This document shows positions 47,293-58,865 of a stretch of DNA of 64,000 nucleotides, piece after piece. Both the position numbers and the translations under genes were made by a program. Source of the DNA: Amanita rubescens (taxonomy: Eukaryota > Basidiomycota > Agaricomycetes > Agaricales > Amanitaceae); assembly GCA_015039365.1 (NCBI GenBank), contig WION01000054.1, forward strand, positions 124,001-188,000. Direction: 5' to 3'. Under the pieces are notes generated by a model that did no database searches, was not told where the DNA came from, and saw only the letters and a list, made by a program, of their open reading frames with translations. Each line of letters begins with the position of its first letter. The first letter of the stretch is position 1.

Positions 47293-48705
47293 TCACTCCT
47301 CATCCTCATCATCGTCGTCATCATCAGCCTCTTCAAGCCACTGCGATATATCATATCATAAGCACAGAATCAAATAGATACTAAAAGCATATGCACGAAC
47401 CTTCAAGAATGGCTCGCTGGACTTGCGCACCTTCTTGCTAGTTTCTTTGTCAACATATTTCTTGCTAACGTGAGTGCCCCATTGCTTGATGAGATCCTCC
47501 TCCAAAAGGTCGGCTTGATAAAGCTCCATCAGAATCTTGGGAACAGAGGAAAGAAGGTCTGGATGGCTCAGCCCGACGAAGCGTTCGATTCCACCCAGTA
47601 ACGACTTTTGATGCTTCTCTGATGTCACCATCTATGTGAGTTAATCAGACCCTCCATTCGCATATGGACCAGGGAAAAACCTACCTTGGTGAATAAAGGT
47701 ACATAATGTGGGATCTCTTTTAAGATGTCCTCCGTAAACAGTGCCTGGACGATCACAAGAACGGTCTTGTGTTTCTTCTCTATACCCAGCTCTTCAGCTT
47801 TCTTGTATATGGCGATTGCATGGGTTTTAGGCTCTTCTTCGTCATCTCGGTCGTTCTCCTCGATCCACCGACCGAGCTGGGAGTACGGGCTGTTAGCATC
47901 TTCGTCGCTTCCGCCTTCGTCATCTCCTCCGATGGCGGTCGATGCTAGGCTACTCTCGAGAGCCTTCATGCGTTGCTTGACGGCTTCCGGAGATGTATCG
48001 GCTGACCAGTCCTCCTTGGCAAGAGCAGCGTCAGCGTTAAGGTCAGCGGCCTCCGCCTTGATCTTCTTAGTAAGCTCGTCGTCGCTCTCGGCGCCGTCAG
48101 CTGGATTGTCGTGGCCATTCTCTCCGTTTTGCTCAGATTGAGCCCCTCCAACGCCCGCCGCAGCGTCACCTACATTCCTCTTCCTGCCTTTGTTGGCCTT
48201 GACAGGAGGGTTCTTCAGTATGAATGTTGTCAATTTATGACGCATGTCAATCCCTGTCCGCTCGCCGCAAGCTTTGCAGTCGCGGATAATACCCTCAGTC
48301 CTACCATTCTTGGTAATGATAAGTTCGGTCTCAGGGTTCTTGCAGGACTTGCAAAGAACGAACTTCTCGATGAAGACATCGAGTAGCTCACGGAGTCTGT
48401 TTGCATCATGGGCACCATTGACAATGTATCGATCATTCTTCTCATCGAACGAGGTTTGAGCACCAAGTTCGCATCCGAAGAATTTGGTGGTATAGGTAGG
48501 GGGGCGACTGAGGGCTCGAGCGACGTCGGACATATTAGGAACGACGGTCTTGATCCCGTTGCCCTTGCCTTCGATTTTGGTGGTAAGGAGGGGCATGCTA
48601 CGAATAAATGATGAATATCAAACGGATGGTACGAAACGCAAGTACGACTTGCCGGTAACGGTAGAATTTGTCATCGACATCTCGACGGATGTTTACGGAA
48701 GCCAT
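47293..48705 (-). CDS. TIF5: Translation initiation factor eIF5, 414 aa
   Basis: GTPase-activating protein for eIF2 in start-codon selection. Four exons: 48705-48653, 48597-47685, 47631-47401 and 47340-47293. Intron 1 is GC-AG (TACCG|GCAAGT) and splits the conserved [20 protein letters not shown], which contains the catalytic Arg near the N-terminus. [17 protein letters not shown], the zinc finger (CKSC..CKAC, about residues 99-120) and [17 protein letters not shown] follow. A Glu/Asp-rich linker leads to the W2 (MIF4G-like) domain: [36 protein letters not shown] and [19 protein letters not shown] with its aromatic/acidic AA-box end. Full length and intact. Confidence 0.95.
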
Positions 48706-49168
48706 GCTGGGCGTATTTTAATTAATACAGGACTGCAACTGCTGCCATTCAGTGGGCGGTCAACAATAGTACACAACACATAACGCAGGCTCGCAACTTA
48801 CAGTAATGGAAAGGGATTTCGGTAGAAAACGTTTGTGCTCCGGTATAGCAAAATACGGACGAAGCATGAATCCTCTGCCTCGACACAGAGATGAAGGGGT
48901 GGTTATTGAGACTTGGTTAGACGTAATCGTGAAGACTTGCGGGGGCTTCACTGATACCAGGAGGGAGATGGTGGTGGTTGAGTAACAGGAGGAACTCGCC
49001 AACTGGGTCAAAATATTTCGACGCTCGGCAAATGCCGTTACTCCTCGCGGGCCGGACCGGCGGATCCTTAAAAGGTATGCCTGGATCCTAGTGCTGTACT
49101 TCTAGACATTCACCGAGTAACGTACAGTCCGTATATGGTCCATAAGGAATCAATAGAAATAGAGAAGG
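48706..49168. other. Intergenic upstream of eIF5
   Basis: 460 bp holding the eIF5 promoter and the 3' end of the F-box gene. No other feature seen. Confidence 0.5.
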
Positions 49169-50731
49169 TCAAGGAAATGGAGTAGTGCGCAATGCAATAG
49201 GCAGCAAGTCCCTCTCTTCGCCACTTTCCCATAAAGTCTTGATGCTGGGGATGCTCTTTGCAATAGCGCACATGTAGCCATATTCAACACCATACCCCCC
49301 TTGCCAGAGTCCAATATCCCTTAAATGCCAAGTCCTATAACGTCGCTCCTGAAGCGCAGCAAGGAGTGTTTTCTGAGTCAGAGTGTAAGCATTACTCAAG
49401 CATTTATAATCGGGACCTACCATGTTCTCAGAAGATCCGAATCCGTCGGTCAGAAATAGTGACAGCTGGCGCAGATGGGGTAATGAGGTTGACAGCATGT
49501 CGAATACGTCAACATTCAGGGTTCGGACATTCATTCGCAGATATAAGAGCTGCGTGCACTCTTTCAGCGCAGTTATAACCCTCGCCATTTCGTCAAAATG
49601 CAAGTAGCGATCACGGATAGTCAGGGCTGTGAGGGACCGTGAAGATCGCTGGATGCCGTTTAACAGGATGTCAATGCCTTCTGGTCGGTTCGTGGGATAC
49701 AGCTGTAGAGATTTCAAATTTGTGAATAATCTCTGATCCGATGTACATTCCGCAAGCGATTGGGCGAGAGGTTCCTCGGCGCTGGGATCCAACCCCGCTC
49801 GCTGAGGATTGAGTCGTAGCTCCAGGTCCTGAAGCTGTGGCATTTGACTGAGGAAGACCGGAATACCCGAACCGTCGTTCTGGAAAGCATTGTCAAAGTG
49901 CCTCTGAGACTAAGGCAGGAGAGATTGGGGAAAGGTCCCAACAGCTTGAGAAAAGAAGAGAGATTAAACTTTGTCCAACACCATAGTCGGAAAAAGTGCA
50001 ACCGAGGAGCGAGCGAATTCAAAACAGGAATGATGTCCTGGACAAGGCATAGCCCCTGTACTGCGGTTTCGTCAGGATGCTGGACAAACTCAATTGACAA
50101 TTCTTCTAAGGACTGAAATCGGGTTTCGTGACTAGGATGCGCCTGATACTGTCAAGATCACCTCCTAGAGAACATTTGTTCAGCCTGGTGCCAAAAGTGC
50201 TCCACGCGCAGGAAAAGATAGGCACGCAATCGATGTAACTCGGTGTGCCATAAAGATATACAGAAAATTCTGTCACATTTTTTAAACCTGGGAATATGGT
50301 CTTCACGTCATCCAGAAAGACCCTGTCGCTACTTGGAGGCGTGGGTGATCCCGTTCGCTGGCGTCCGACAACCCTGCCAATCTTGGCATTCAATCGCTCT
50401 TTCCAAGAGAGGCTTGGAGAGTTGGGACGAGCTGGGGTGGACAAGAATTCGAAGCGAAGGCTGAGGCTTTCGACAAAATCACCAACAAATGGGTCACTAC
50501 GTAAGAAGTTAGAAGGTCCAAATGTATTTCAATCACATACGATAGACGTCGTAAAAACGCCACGCTTCTCTTCGCTTCCTTGGGCGAGTTTGATATTCGG
50601 ATGTGGCTATACCGGTTCTTCATCACGGTGTGGAAGAACAAGCTGTTCAGACTCAAAAGTCGTTTCAGCTCGTCTTCAGGTATGAGCTGGACTATTTGCA
50701 GCCATACGTCCATAGGAAGATCTGGAACCAT
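49169..50731 (-). pseudogene. F-box/LRR-like gene with two frame changes
   Basis: The start MVPDLPMDVWLQIVQLIPEDELKRLLSLNSLFFHTVM is a good F-box. One intron (GTATGT..TAG) joins LRRLS to DPFVGDFVESLSLRFE. Further on, irregular leucine-rich spacing continues (FPGLKNVTEFSVYLYG, LEELSIEFV, FPNLSCLSLRG, MPQLQDLELRL, PHLRQLSLFL). The frame shifts twice, after KPDF (about 50105-50110) and after LSLRG (about 49905-49910); each is equivalent to one missing base, and the segments between are too short for introns. It ends RTTPFP. Either a young pseudogene or assembly errors; unlike the CAP2 shift, neither site is a homopolymer. Confidence 0.65.
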
Positions 50732-51380
50732 TGCTGGGTTTAAGCGTAGCGTAAGCTGTGGTATCGCCCTTGACCCATTTTATGTGGTGATGGAAGGTGA
50801 TGGCCGGAAGTGGCCTCAACTTTGCATTGCCACACGGCGATCCTGCCTTGACTTCACTGGCACAGGGTAACAATTTAAAGTACTATCAAGATTCAAGCTA
50901 CATTGACAAAAATTTGCTACAGCATAGGTATATCAGTACATATCATCGTCCTTGGTATGCAGATCATCGAAAGCATCTCTAAGAAAAAATACGTGCAGTA
51001 GCCTCGTCGCGTCACTTCTTTTTCTTTCTCTTCTTCCTCGCTTTAGCCTTCTTCTTTCTTCCCACCACCGGTATTCTGCTCCTCCTCCTCCTCCTCTCCT
51101 TGGTCCTTGCCCTCAGCCAATGTGTCTTCCAGCCACCCAGGAGTTCTTCTTGATCCTCGCCGTCTTGCTTGTCAACTGGCCCAGGCTCGCCCTGGACTTC
51201 TGTCGTCTGTCCCTGATCGCCTTGTTCCCCTTGTGCGTCTTGGGTTTCAGAGGGTTGTCCCGGGTTAGCAGATTGCTCAGCGTCTTGTTCAGCATCACCG
51301 CCTTCATCCCCATCATCCTGTGTAACGCCCCAGACACTTGCGAAGCCCTTTTTCTTCTTGTTCTTGTTTCCTTTCGCGGC

Positions 51381-51660
51381 GGATGTCCATTCTGTGTCTT
51401 CCACCGCAGGCGTCACCGGCGTTGGGGGCTCCATGAGTCCTTGTTCAGCGTCACCGCCTTCATTTCCATCGTCCTGTTCATCGCCCCAGGCATCCGCTAA
51501 GCCGCCCTTTTTCTTCTTGTTCTTCTTTCCTTTCACGGTGGATGTCCATTCTGTGTCTTCCACCGCAGGAGTCACTGGCGTTGGGGGCTCCGTAGGTCCT
51601 TGTTTGCCTTTCTTCCCCTTCTTCCCCTTCACCGTGGTTCCCCAATCATCCTCCGCCACA
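51381..51660. repeat. Tandem repeat, 159 bp period (53 codons)
   Basis: Copies begin GGATGTCCATTCTGTGTCTT at 51381 and 51540. The unit encodes the EDTEWTS-KGKKNKKKKG module, and a partial third copy carries EDDWGTTVKGKKGKKGK. Confidence 0.8.
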
Positions 51661-52376
51661 GGCGTCGCTGGCGTAGAAGTTTCTTGCTTAGCTTTCTGTC
51701 CCTTCTTCTTTTGCTTGCCCCACGCTGGAAAGCCGTCGTCCTTTGCGTCAGCCGCCTCTTCTGGATCAACATCTTCAACTTCGGCGGGGGTTCTACAGAC
51801 GGAGCTTCGGCTTTGTCTGCCTGATGCTCTTCAGCAAGCGTGTCTCCCGGATGAGCTTCCGCCGATTCCTGTGGAGCGTCCTCAACTGGAACAGGTTCCC
51901 CTCCTGTACCTGCTTCAGCTGGATCACCCACGTGTTCTGACACTTCCGCCGGCGGTATCTCCGTTTCAGCAGCTTGAGTATGTTCTATGGTCTGTTCTGA
52001 TACTTCTGGAAGTTTCTCCTCAGTTGCGGGAGCTTGAGACGACTCAACCGTCTGTTCTAGAATGTGAGGCGTTGCAGGGGGATTAGGCGTATTAACTTTG
52101 GACTTGGGTTCGACAACCTGTTCCTGCATTTGCGGTGTTGCTGGCGGGTTAGGCGTTCAGCCCTGGACTTGCGTTTTTCAGCAGCACTTTGCACAGGTTC
52201 AAGCTGCTCCTGCACTTGCGGCGTTGCGGTTAGGCGTTACGCCCTGGACTTGCGCTTTTCAGCAGTATTTGAGCGCTTCAACGCTGTCCTACATGGGCGT
52301 TGCTGGCGGTTGGGCGTACGGCCTTGGACGCGCTTGCCTTCAGCGATCTTCGGAGCGCTTCAACCGCCTGTCAGGT

Positions 52377-52620
52377 ACATGGGGCGTTGCTGGCGGATTG
52401 GGCGATACGGCCTTGGAACCCGCAGCCGACCGCGATGCCTTACCCCATGGCGATGCCTTTCCGGAGCCACCACCCCGTCCTTCAACCGCCTGTTCAGGTA
52501 CATGGGGCGTTGCTGGTGGATTAGGCGATACGGTTTTGGAACCTGCAGCCGACGGTGCTTTACCCCACGGCGATGCCTTTCCGGAGCCACCATCCAAATC
52601 CACCTGTTCCCAAGGCGGAT
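52377..52620. repeat. Tandem repeat, 123 bp period (41 codons)
   Basis: ACATGGGGCGTTGCTGG starts at 52377 and 52500; the copies encode the NPPATPHVPEQ plus GSGKASPWGKA modules on the minus strand. Degenerate shorter copies extend left to about 52136. Confidence 0.75.
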
Positions 52621-52815
52621 CCAGCCTTCTCCGCAGCTGACCTTGTTGAGGATCCCCATCCTGGACCCGATTTAAGTTCAATGTCGTCTTGTTTCTTATT
52701 TCCAAATCCACCCGTTCCCAAGGCGGATGCAGCCTTCTCCGCAGCTGACCTTGCTGAAGATCCCCATCCAAGACCCGATTTAAAATCAGTGTCGTCTTGT
52801 TTCTTGCTGGAGCCA
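52593..52815. repeat. Tandem repeat, ~108 bp period (36 codons)
   Basis: CCAAATCCACC-GTTCCCAAGG begins near 52593 and 52702. On the minus strand the copies encode Gly/Ala-rich helices with KKQDD and GWGSS. Confidence 0.75.
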
Positions 52816-54676
52816 AAGAGTCCTGTTCCAGATGATGTATCCGCAGCTCCTGAACCTCCCGAACCAAAGCCAAGCCAAAAGAGCCTAGCTTGCTGCCTAA
52901 CCCACTGACTGCGCTGGAAGTCATGAACGAGGAAATGGAACCTGAGAATAATGCTGGTGCTCCAGTGTTCGAGTCAGGAGGTGGAACTGGGTTGTCCAGC
53001 AAACTTAGACCTTCTTCCCCTCCTCCACCGGTAAATGAGCCAGGAACATCAACTAGGGAGTTATCCACCACTGCCGCGCTGTTGTCTCCTCCAAGGTTCC
53101 AACTTGCGTCCGGATTATCTCCAAGGTTCCACGCATCTTGCGCTCCAACATCAAGGTTATCAGCTCCACCTGATACAACTTCCGTATTGGCGACGTCCAA
53201 CAGACCCGTTCCCGAAACTCCAGTTACATCTCCAGCATTGTCTGCCACCACGACTGGTTCCGGCTCAGGAATAGGCTCAGGCATAGGCTCAGGCTGTAGC
53301 ACCTGAGCAGCAAGAGGACTAAGCGATTTCTCCGCCTTGTGGGGAGGAGACGCCTTTCTAGTTAGCCCACGGGAAGCGGGAGTATCGCTGACTTGGGCGA
53401 CGCTGGCGCTGAAGGCTTTGGCGAGGGCGTGACTGTAGCTTGTCCGACATCGCGCGGCGTGGGGGGCGGTTTCGGTGATGAATGGGGGGTGTTGCAGCTG
53501 CAGCTGCAACTGCAACTATCTCGGGCTGGACTGGCGGCGGAGGTAGTTGAGGAGAAGCGCGAGCGGTGGAAGCCGTCATAGATTGCTTCGGCTCTTGGCT
53601 TTAGGTGTATGCGGTTGCGTAGGTGGTTGTGTGGGCGGTTGAGAGGGCGGTTTTGGAGTTGGTTGTGGAGGTGGTTGAGGGGTTGGTTGTTGAGGTTGTT
53701 GCGGGGTTTGAGGTGTCGGTGTCGGTGGTTGTTGCGGTGATTGAGGAGTTTGAGGTTGGATGGGCGATCTAAGTTGTGGGTCTCCCGCTCCCCAGACGGC
53801 GGAGAGCGTTTCGGAAAGCTTGGGACCAGTTACACTGTTATGCCTTGAACTTCTTGCTGACGCGGTTCGTTCACGGCCTCTAGAATGGACGCTTCCTCGT
53901 CTGCTCTCTGTGCTTAGTTCTCTCTCAATCTGTTGAGGAACAGGTGACGCTGCTTTGGGCGTTGATGGTTTGCTCGCCGTGCGTTCTCTTGAAAGTTCAT
54001 GAGGATGAGGAGAAACGGAGGGCGGTGGAATGCCTCTGATACTTTCCGCAGCATAAAGACTATTGCCATCGTAACTACCAGGCGAGGCAGGATGGTGTGG
54101 TTCTGTTGGTGAACGTGCACGGGAAGCAGGAAGAGAACGAAGTCGTTCAGAACGAGGCGTTCCTCCTCCCCCGACGGAGTGGTCATCTTCTGGATAAATA
54201 TCCGGTTCGTCATCGTCAATGGCGCGGTGTCCGTGTTCGTTGTAAACGATAGATGCGGGGCCACTGGTGAAGACATTCAACGTTAGAATTTCATTGGTGG
54301 TTAACCTGAAATTCACTTACTATCTGTGCTACCCTGTCATATGTACATTAAATCGTGTCAGCCGAAATTCATGGTTACACGCGAGATACAACTTACATTA
54401 TCCACCCATTTGATTCTCGCCTTGAACTCTGTCAACCCAAAATGGATCTCAACGAAAACACAATAGTCCAATATTGCTTTCCGTTTGTGCCAACTTTAGG
54501 CTCTGCACTTCCGCTCAAGAGGGATAGATCGGCTTGGACGATACAAAGTGTTGAGAACGTCTCTGGTCAGCGGTCAATTCAAGCAAAAAAAAACCTAACC
54601 GGGTGAAACGAACCGGAATTTCTATCGATCCACGTAGGTACGTCGTTTTCCACCTCTAAAACACCAAATCTCAACT

Positions 54677-56886
54677 TCAAACACGGAAAGAAGAGTAAGA
54701 CTCGTCAATTCTGTAGAGTATTTCCTCGTGAATACTGTTGATTCTTTGACTTGTACGCTCTGTTCGATTAGTAGCGTTAGAGAGACTTGGGGATCTAGTC
54801 GCCAATGCACTCACTCTCGCCAAGATGCAATCAAATGCATCGGGTAACAGCTTTGGACCCGAGGGCAATTCGCATAGTCGATCCATCCGCGCGGCATGGT
54901 CCTCGTTGCTTTGATCAAACTCTCGCAAATACTCGACTCCATACATGAATTTGGACATGCGAGCCGATACGTGGTGATCGCAAAAGAATCCGATGGCACC
55001 GTCTGCGACGGCTTTAGATCTGTATCAGTGATTGATTAGGTGAGCGCGGTGGGATGAGAACGAGGAGGGATGACTTGCGTTTGTGAATCTGGACGACTGA
55101 CGGAGACGCCGTATCGCGCTAAACGTTCTTTGAGTTGTCTGTTTGAGGTGATGTAAGTAAGGTGAGGGAAGCGAGTGTTGTTGTGAGGAGACGTACGAGA
55201 ATAGCCATGGCGATGCGGCGTATCCTCCGACTAGGAAAACAGACTAGTATTGGTGTGTTACTGACGGAAGAGTCAGGTATAGATGACTGTTACTTTAATC
55301 ATGCCTCTTGATGCATCGATTTGTGCTTTGATGGCATTGACGGCGGCTATAGAGTGGAAATGGTCGAAAGCAGGATCAGAGAATACAGGGAAACGCTACC
55401 TTCGACTGAGGGTTCGAATAAGTTTGCGACTACATCCTAGTCAGAAGAGTTGTTATTGCTTGAGGACGACAAACCTTCTTGTCTAGAGATTACAAGTCAA
55501 ATACTTGTCATGGGACAAAAAGAGGCTCTTACCCAGTCAATTTCAGTTGCCCACTGCGTATTCCTACCGCAGGATCCTGATAAACGTGTCGGTCAAGCAG
55601 AAAAGATGTACAATGGATGACCAACCTTGTCTAGCGGCGAACCAAACGGTATAAACTGCAAATCCTTCTTGTCTCTAAATAGCCGCTTTGTTGTTTCGTC
55701 AAACTTCTTGGTGATATGGTCAAGAGCGTCTGGTGTTCCATATTTTGAGTTTTTCAGTTTCTCTAGGTGACAACGTAAGGAACATAATAAAAAAAAGATA
55801 TGGAGATGGCCACACACCTTCTAGGAACTCTCGTGCTCGACGGCTTACGAACACAGATCCAGCAAAAATGCCTGCACGGATCAGAAGCTTATCAGGGAGG
55901 ACAAGATATGAACGTACAATCTGGGGGTGCAATTTCTTCCATCACTAATGGAGATGTGGCTTTGATGCCATACGAAGATATATCCAATGTTCCTCCACCT
56001 GCATCAGCAATGAGGAAACCATGTTGCGAGGGACTCTAGCGGGGACCTTGAATAACCCTGGATACAGTTCGCAACGCAACACTCACGGAAAGAACGTCTG
56101 CGGCAAGACCGCTGAGCACACATGCGTGCAAGCTCGCCTCTCCTTCTGTGACGAACCATATCCTGGCTTTTCCCGCGTTCGTGTCCGGGATGAGACCACC
56201 GTATATCGCAGCCCTTCTCATCTTGCTTTGTTGCGGACCTTCCCATCCGTTCGGGTGAGAAAGGACAAATTGAATGTTATTCTCAACCGTGTTCCACAGC
56301 GCCGCACCGTTGGCATGTGTATCAGTGATAAACTTTCTTGTGCAATGATAGAGATATGCCAAAAAGTCACCAAAGACGTGAACAGGTGTTTTTTTTCTTT
56401 GGTAAGGGACTGAAGCGCATTCCGTTCATGTTGAGGCGCATTGTTCGGGGACGGAGACGTAACTTGAACCTTTTGAGGACATTAATGGATGGTGAAGAAG
56501 GTGGTGTATTGGACTTACAACTCGACCTTTGTCCAACCATCGTCTTCGGCTTGGGATATGATGGTTGCTGCGTCTGCTTCTGCGCCAGCAGCCATGAGCT
56601 TTCCTTGCTTGTCATAATAGATTGCGGAGGGAATCTTTGTGTTGCCGGCTACATGCTCCTGGCCAGGGAATCTGGTGACACCGTGGATTTTCGGTATCTC
56701 GCCAGGTTCGAGTATGGCATATGACACCTGGGAAGAAAAGTGATCGGGGATAAGTTTTTACTAAGATCAAAGTTGAGAGAGAGTTTTTACACCGCTGAAT
56801 GTTGTACCAACGTCGATTGCAACGACGAGTGAACGATATGGGCCAGAATAAGGCTTCCTTGAGCCCGTAGGAGGCGTTTGAGCCAT
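54677..56886 (-). CDS. Hsp70-superfamily ATPase-domain protein (HSPA12-like, mushroom type)
   Basis: Starts MAQTPPTGSRKPYSGPYRSLVVAIDVGTTFSG: the phosphate-1 loop D-x-GTT-x-SG of the actin/Hsp70 ATPase fold. Next exons carry VSYAILEPGEIPKIHGVTRFPG, KIPSAIYYDKQGKLMAAGAEA, then FGDFLAYLYHCTRKFITDTH, FVLSHPNGWEGPQQSKMRRAA, FVTEGEASLHACV, SVFVSRRAREFLEEKLKNSKYG, DALDHITKKFDETTKRLFRD, AVNAIKAQIDASRGM and VADGAIGFF..HHVSARMSKFMYG. This order is that of the expanded agaricomycete Hsp70-like family, which lacks the canonical substrate-binding domain; its role is unknown. Exons join across many 45-60 bp introns. Divergent from the coiled-coil gene (87 bp between ATGs). Confidence 0.85.
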
Positions 56887-56973
56887 GGGAGGAGCCGGGT
56901 TGAACACGAGGCGGTTACGTTCGGTTCATTCCCCATCAGTCAGGATCACTTGTGCGATATCAGAACAAACGCC
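56887..56973. promoter_or_regulatory. Compact divergent promoter
   Basis: 87 bp between the opposed start codons of the Hsp70-like and coiled-coil genes; leaders probably overlap unless one start is further downstream. Confidence 0.45.
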
Positions 56974-58693
56974 ATGCTCTCTCTGGCCGCCTTTCATCTT
57001 AGAAATTTCTACGGTTCCGCTCTCACTTATCTTCAATCCGCACAGCCAACGCTTCATAGCCCCGACGATACAATCTTACGTGAACCATCTGATGCGCTTG
57101 GTCTTTCTAGACCAACCCTTCTCCAATCATTCATGCGTAGGGAGCTCGAATTTACAAGGACCGAATTGGCCCGTACAAAAAATGATGTCGCCTTACTTGA
57201 AGAACGCTGTAAGATTCTAGAAAGGACCCTCAAGGACACTAGGGAAATTCTCCGCACCCGTGAGGCCGAGGTAGAAAAGGTCCGGAAAGAGAGAGACAGA
57301 GAGCGTAAGCACTCTGAGCGCCGGAGAAGTGATTCTGTACCGCAGGTTCAGTCAACTCACAAATCCGATGCTTCTCATCCCAGGCGTAGCTCAGTCGATA
57401 TTAGGCCAACAAACGGACGTTCGGCTACGTTGGGAAAGTTACCAGCGCCTCAGACTGCAGGGCCATCATCACGTTCACCCCCTCCACGCGCTTCTACCGT
57501 CTCACCAAAACACAACACACTTGGCGCAGCAGAGGATCGAGCACGGCTACGTAGCACCGAGGCATATCTCACCCGTACCGACAGCTGGTCTGGCGCACAG
57601 GTTCTTCAAGCCGTACAAGACATAAACTCTGAAATCCTCCAATTCGCTGCCTCGGCTACCGAGGTTTGCACCTTTGCACCTACTCCAGAAACCCGCGCCA
57701 TCTATGCTTCCAGATCCGCTCAGGCAATGTACGACACTACTTCTCGCCTAGGTCCCAAATTCGCGCGCATCTTATCAAATAGAGATCACTCCCAAGATCC
57801 CCTTTTGGTTCAATGGGCTCTACAAGGATCCGTCGCGCTATGCATCGCCCGAGCTCTTTCCGCCTTTTGCTTGGGCTTCCCAACCGATGCAGATAGCATT
57901 CTATCTCAAATCTATAAACGGATGTCATTAGCGGGTACGTTCACTCTTCTTTTCCGGCACGCTTCTCATGCCGACATCCGGACTAGAACCTCAACCGACT
58001 TCATCCAAATGGCGTGCCCTCACTCACAGGAACATTCATGCCGTGTATCCAACTCTGGGTGAATACGCGGTTCAGAAGCTCGCAGAAGCTATCATCCGCT
58101 GGTCAGCTGACGTTTTCGTCATCTCAGGCTGTACTTCCATTCACGGCATATCTTCCCCTTCCCCACCTTCATCTTCCCCTCCAAACTCCCGTACCCTATC
58201 CACCCAACCATCGATCGCATCACTCGCTTCTTCATCTGCATCCACCACCTCAACCAGTAACGCCAACTCGACCATAAGCACAAACGCCACAATCATAACT
58301 CACCTTCGGGAATCTCTCAAAATACACTTTGGCGAGCAAATACGCAGGTTGGCTCGGTCCGCTACGCGTTTGGCAACGACGCTTCGGGAAGAGATACTGT
58401 CTACCTCTTTTGACGTCATTGCCGTAGACCATACCCAAAACTTTAACCCAGCAGCGATGTATGATTATATGGCGCCACATGCGCAGGCCCAGGCATATAC
58501 TGGCTTGAACGGCACGAGCGCGAACGGAGAAACTGGCACTCCCGTTCTAGCGACGACCGAACTTGGATTGTTGTGTACGACTCGGATAGGGAACAGGGAA
58601 AGCGTCGGTGATGAAGATGTCACACTCGAGAGAAGGGTTCTCTTGAAGCCAAAAGTGGTTCTAGAGAACGTACTCGAGATGCTGGACCGGTGA
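56974..58693 (+). CDS. Coiled-coil protein of unknown function, 555 aa
   Basis: Two exons, 56974-57934 and 57987-58693. A coiled coil lies at about residues 45-115 (FTRTELARTKNDVALLEERC..LERTLKDTREILRTREAEVEKVRKERDRER), with heptad-compatible Leu/Ile/Val and many charges, followed by a Ser/Pro/Arg disordered stretch (SRSPPPRASTVSPK). A folded-looking helical half begins TDSWSGAQVLQAVQDINSEILQFAASATEVC and continues DPLLVQWALQGSVALCIARALSAFC and HAVYPTLGEYAVQKLAEAIIRWSADVF. The C-terminal part has a Ser/Thr/Asn run. I recognise it only as a widespread agaricomycete hypothetical. The upstream frame is open but lacks an ATG, supporting this start. Confidence 0.8.
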
Positions 58694-58865
58694 CAAACTT
58701 TTTTATTATCTATTTTCCTTTTTGCATTTTACCTGCATGCCACTTTTATTTATCGCATCCCTACGTTTTTATACCAGTATAATCTATACGCTTAAAATAT
58801 CGTGTTTTTGTATGGCATCACAAATACATTCTTTTGAAACGAAACTTATAGATACACATGCATAT

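Larger units (their letters stand above)
51012..54545 (-). pseudogene. Repeat-rich Pro/Lys/acidic protein gene, frame broken in several places
   Basis: A chain of minus-strand open segments with one compositional theme. The 5' part has QYWTIVFSLRS, then EFKARIKWVDN and SGPASIVYNEHGHRAIDDDEPDI, followed by Pro/Gln/Thr repeats (PTPQTPQQPQQ). The middle alternates GFG/GSGKASPWGKA and NPPATPHVPEQ modules, and the 3' part has two 53-residue modules (PPTPVTPAVEDTEWTS..KGKKNKKKKG) before a Lys/Arg tail (KKKAKARKKRKKKK). I do not recognise the family. Coherent text switches frame at least near 54445, 52595, 52200-52330 and 51785, the last in a run of five G where six would keep frame. The first exon was not found. 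It may be a disordered nucleic-acid-binding protein; function not proposed. Confidence 0.5.

Noticed and set aside
51358..52086. 242-codon plus-strand ORF rich in Ser/Phe/Leu
   Set aside because: Mirror image of the Lys/Pro repeats on the minus strand; no start context, no domain and no splice continuation.
54440..54545. YWTIV phrase read as integrase remnant
   Set aside because: Only five residues resemble integrase; no catalytic D,D-35-E context, and flanks join better to the repeat-rich gene.
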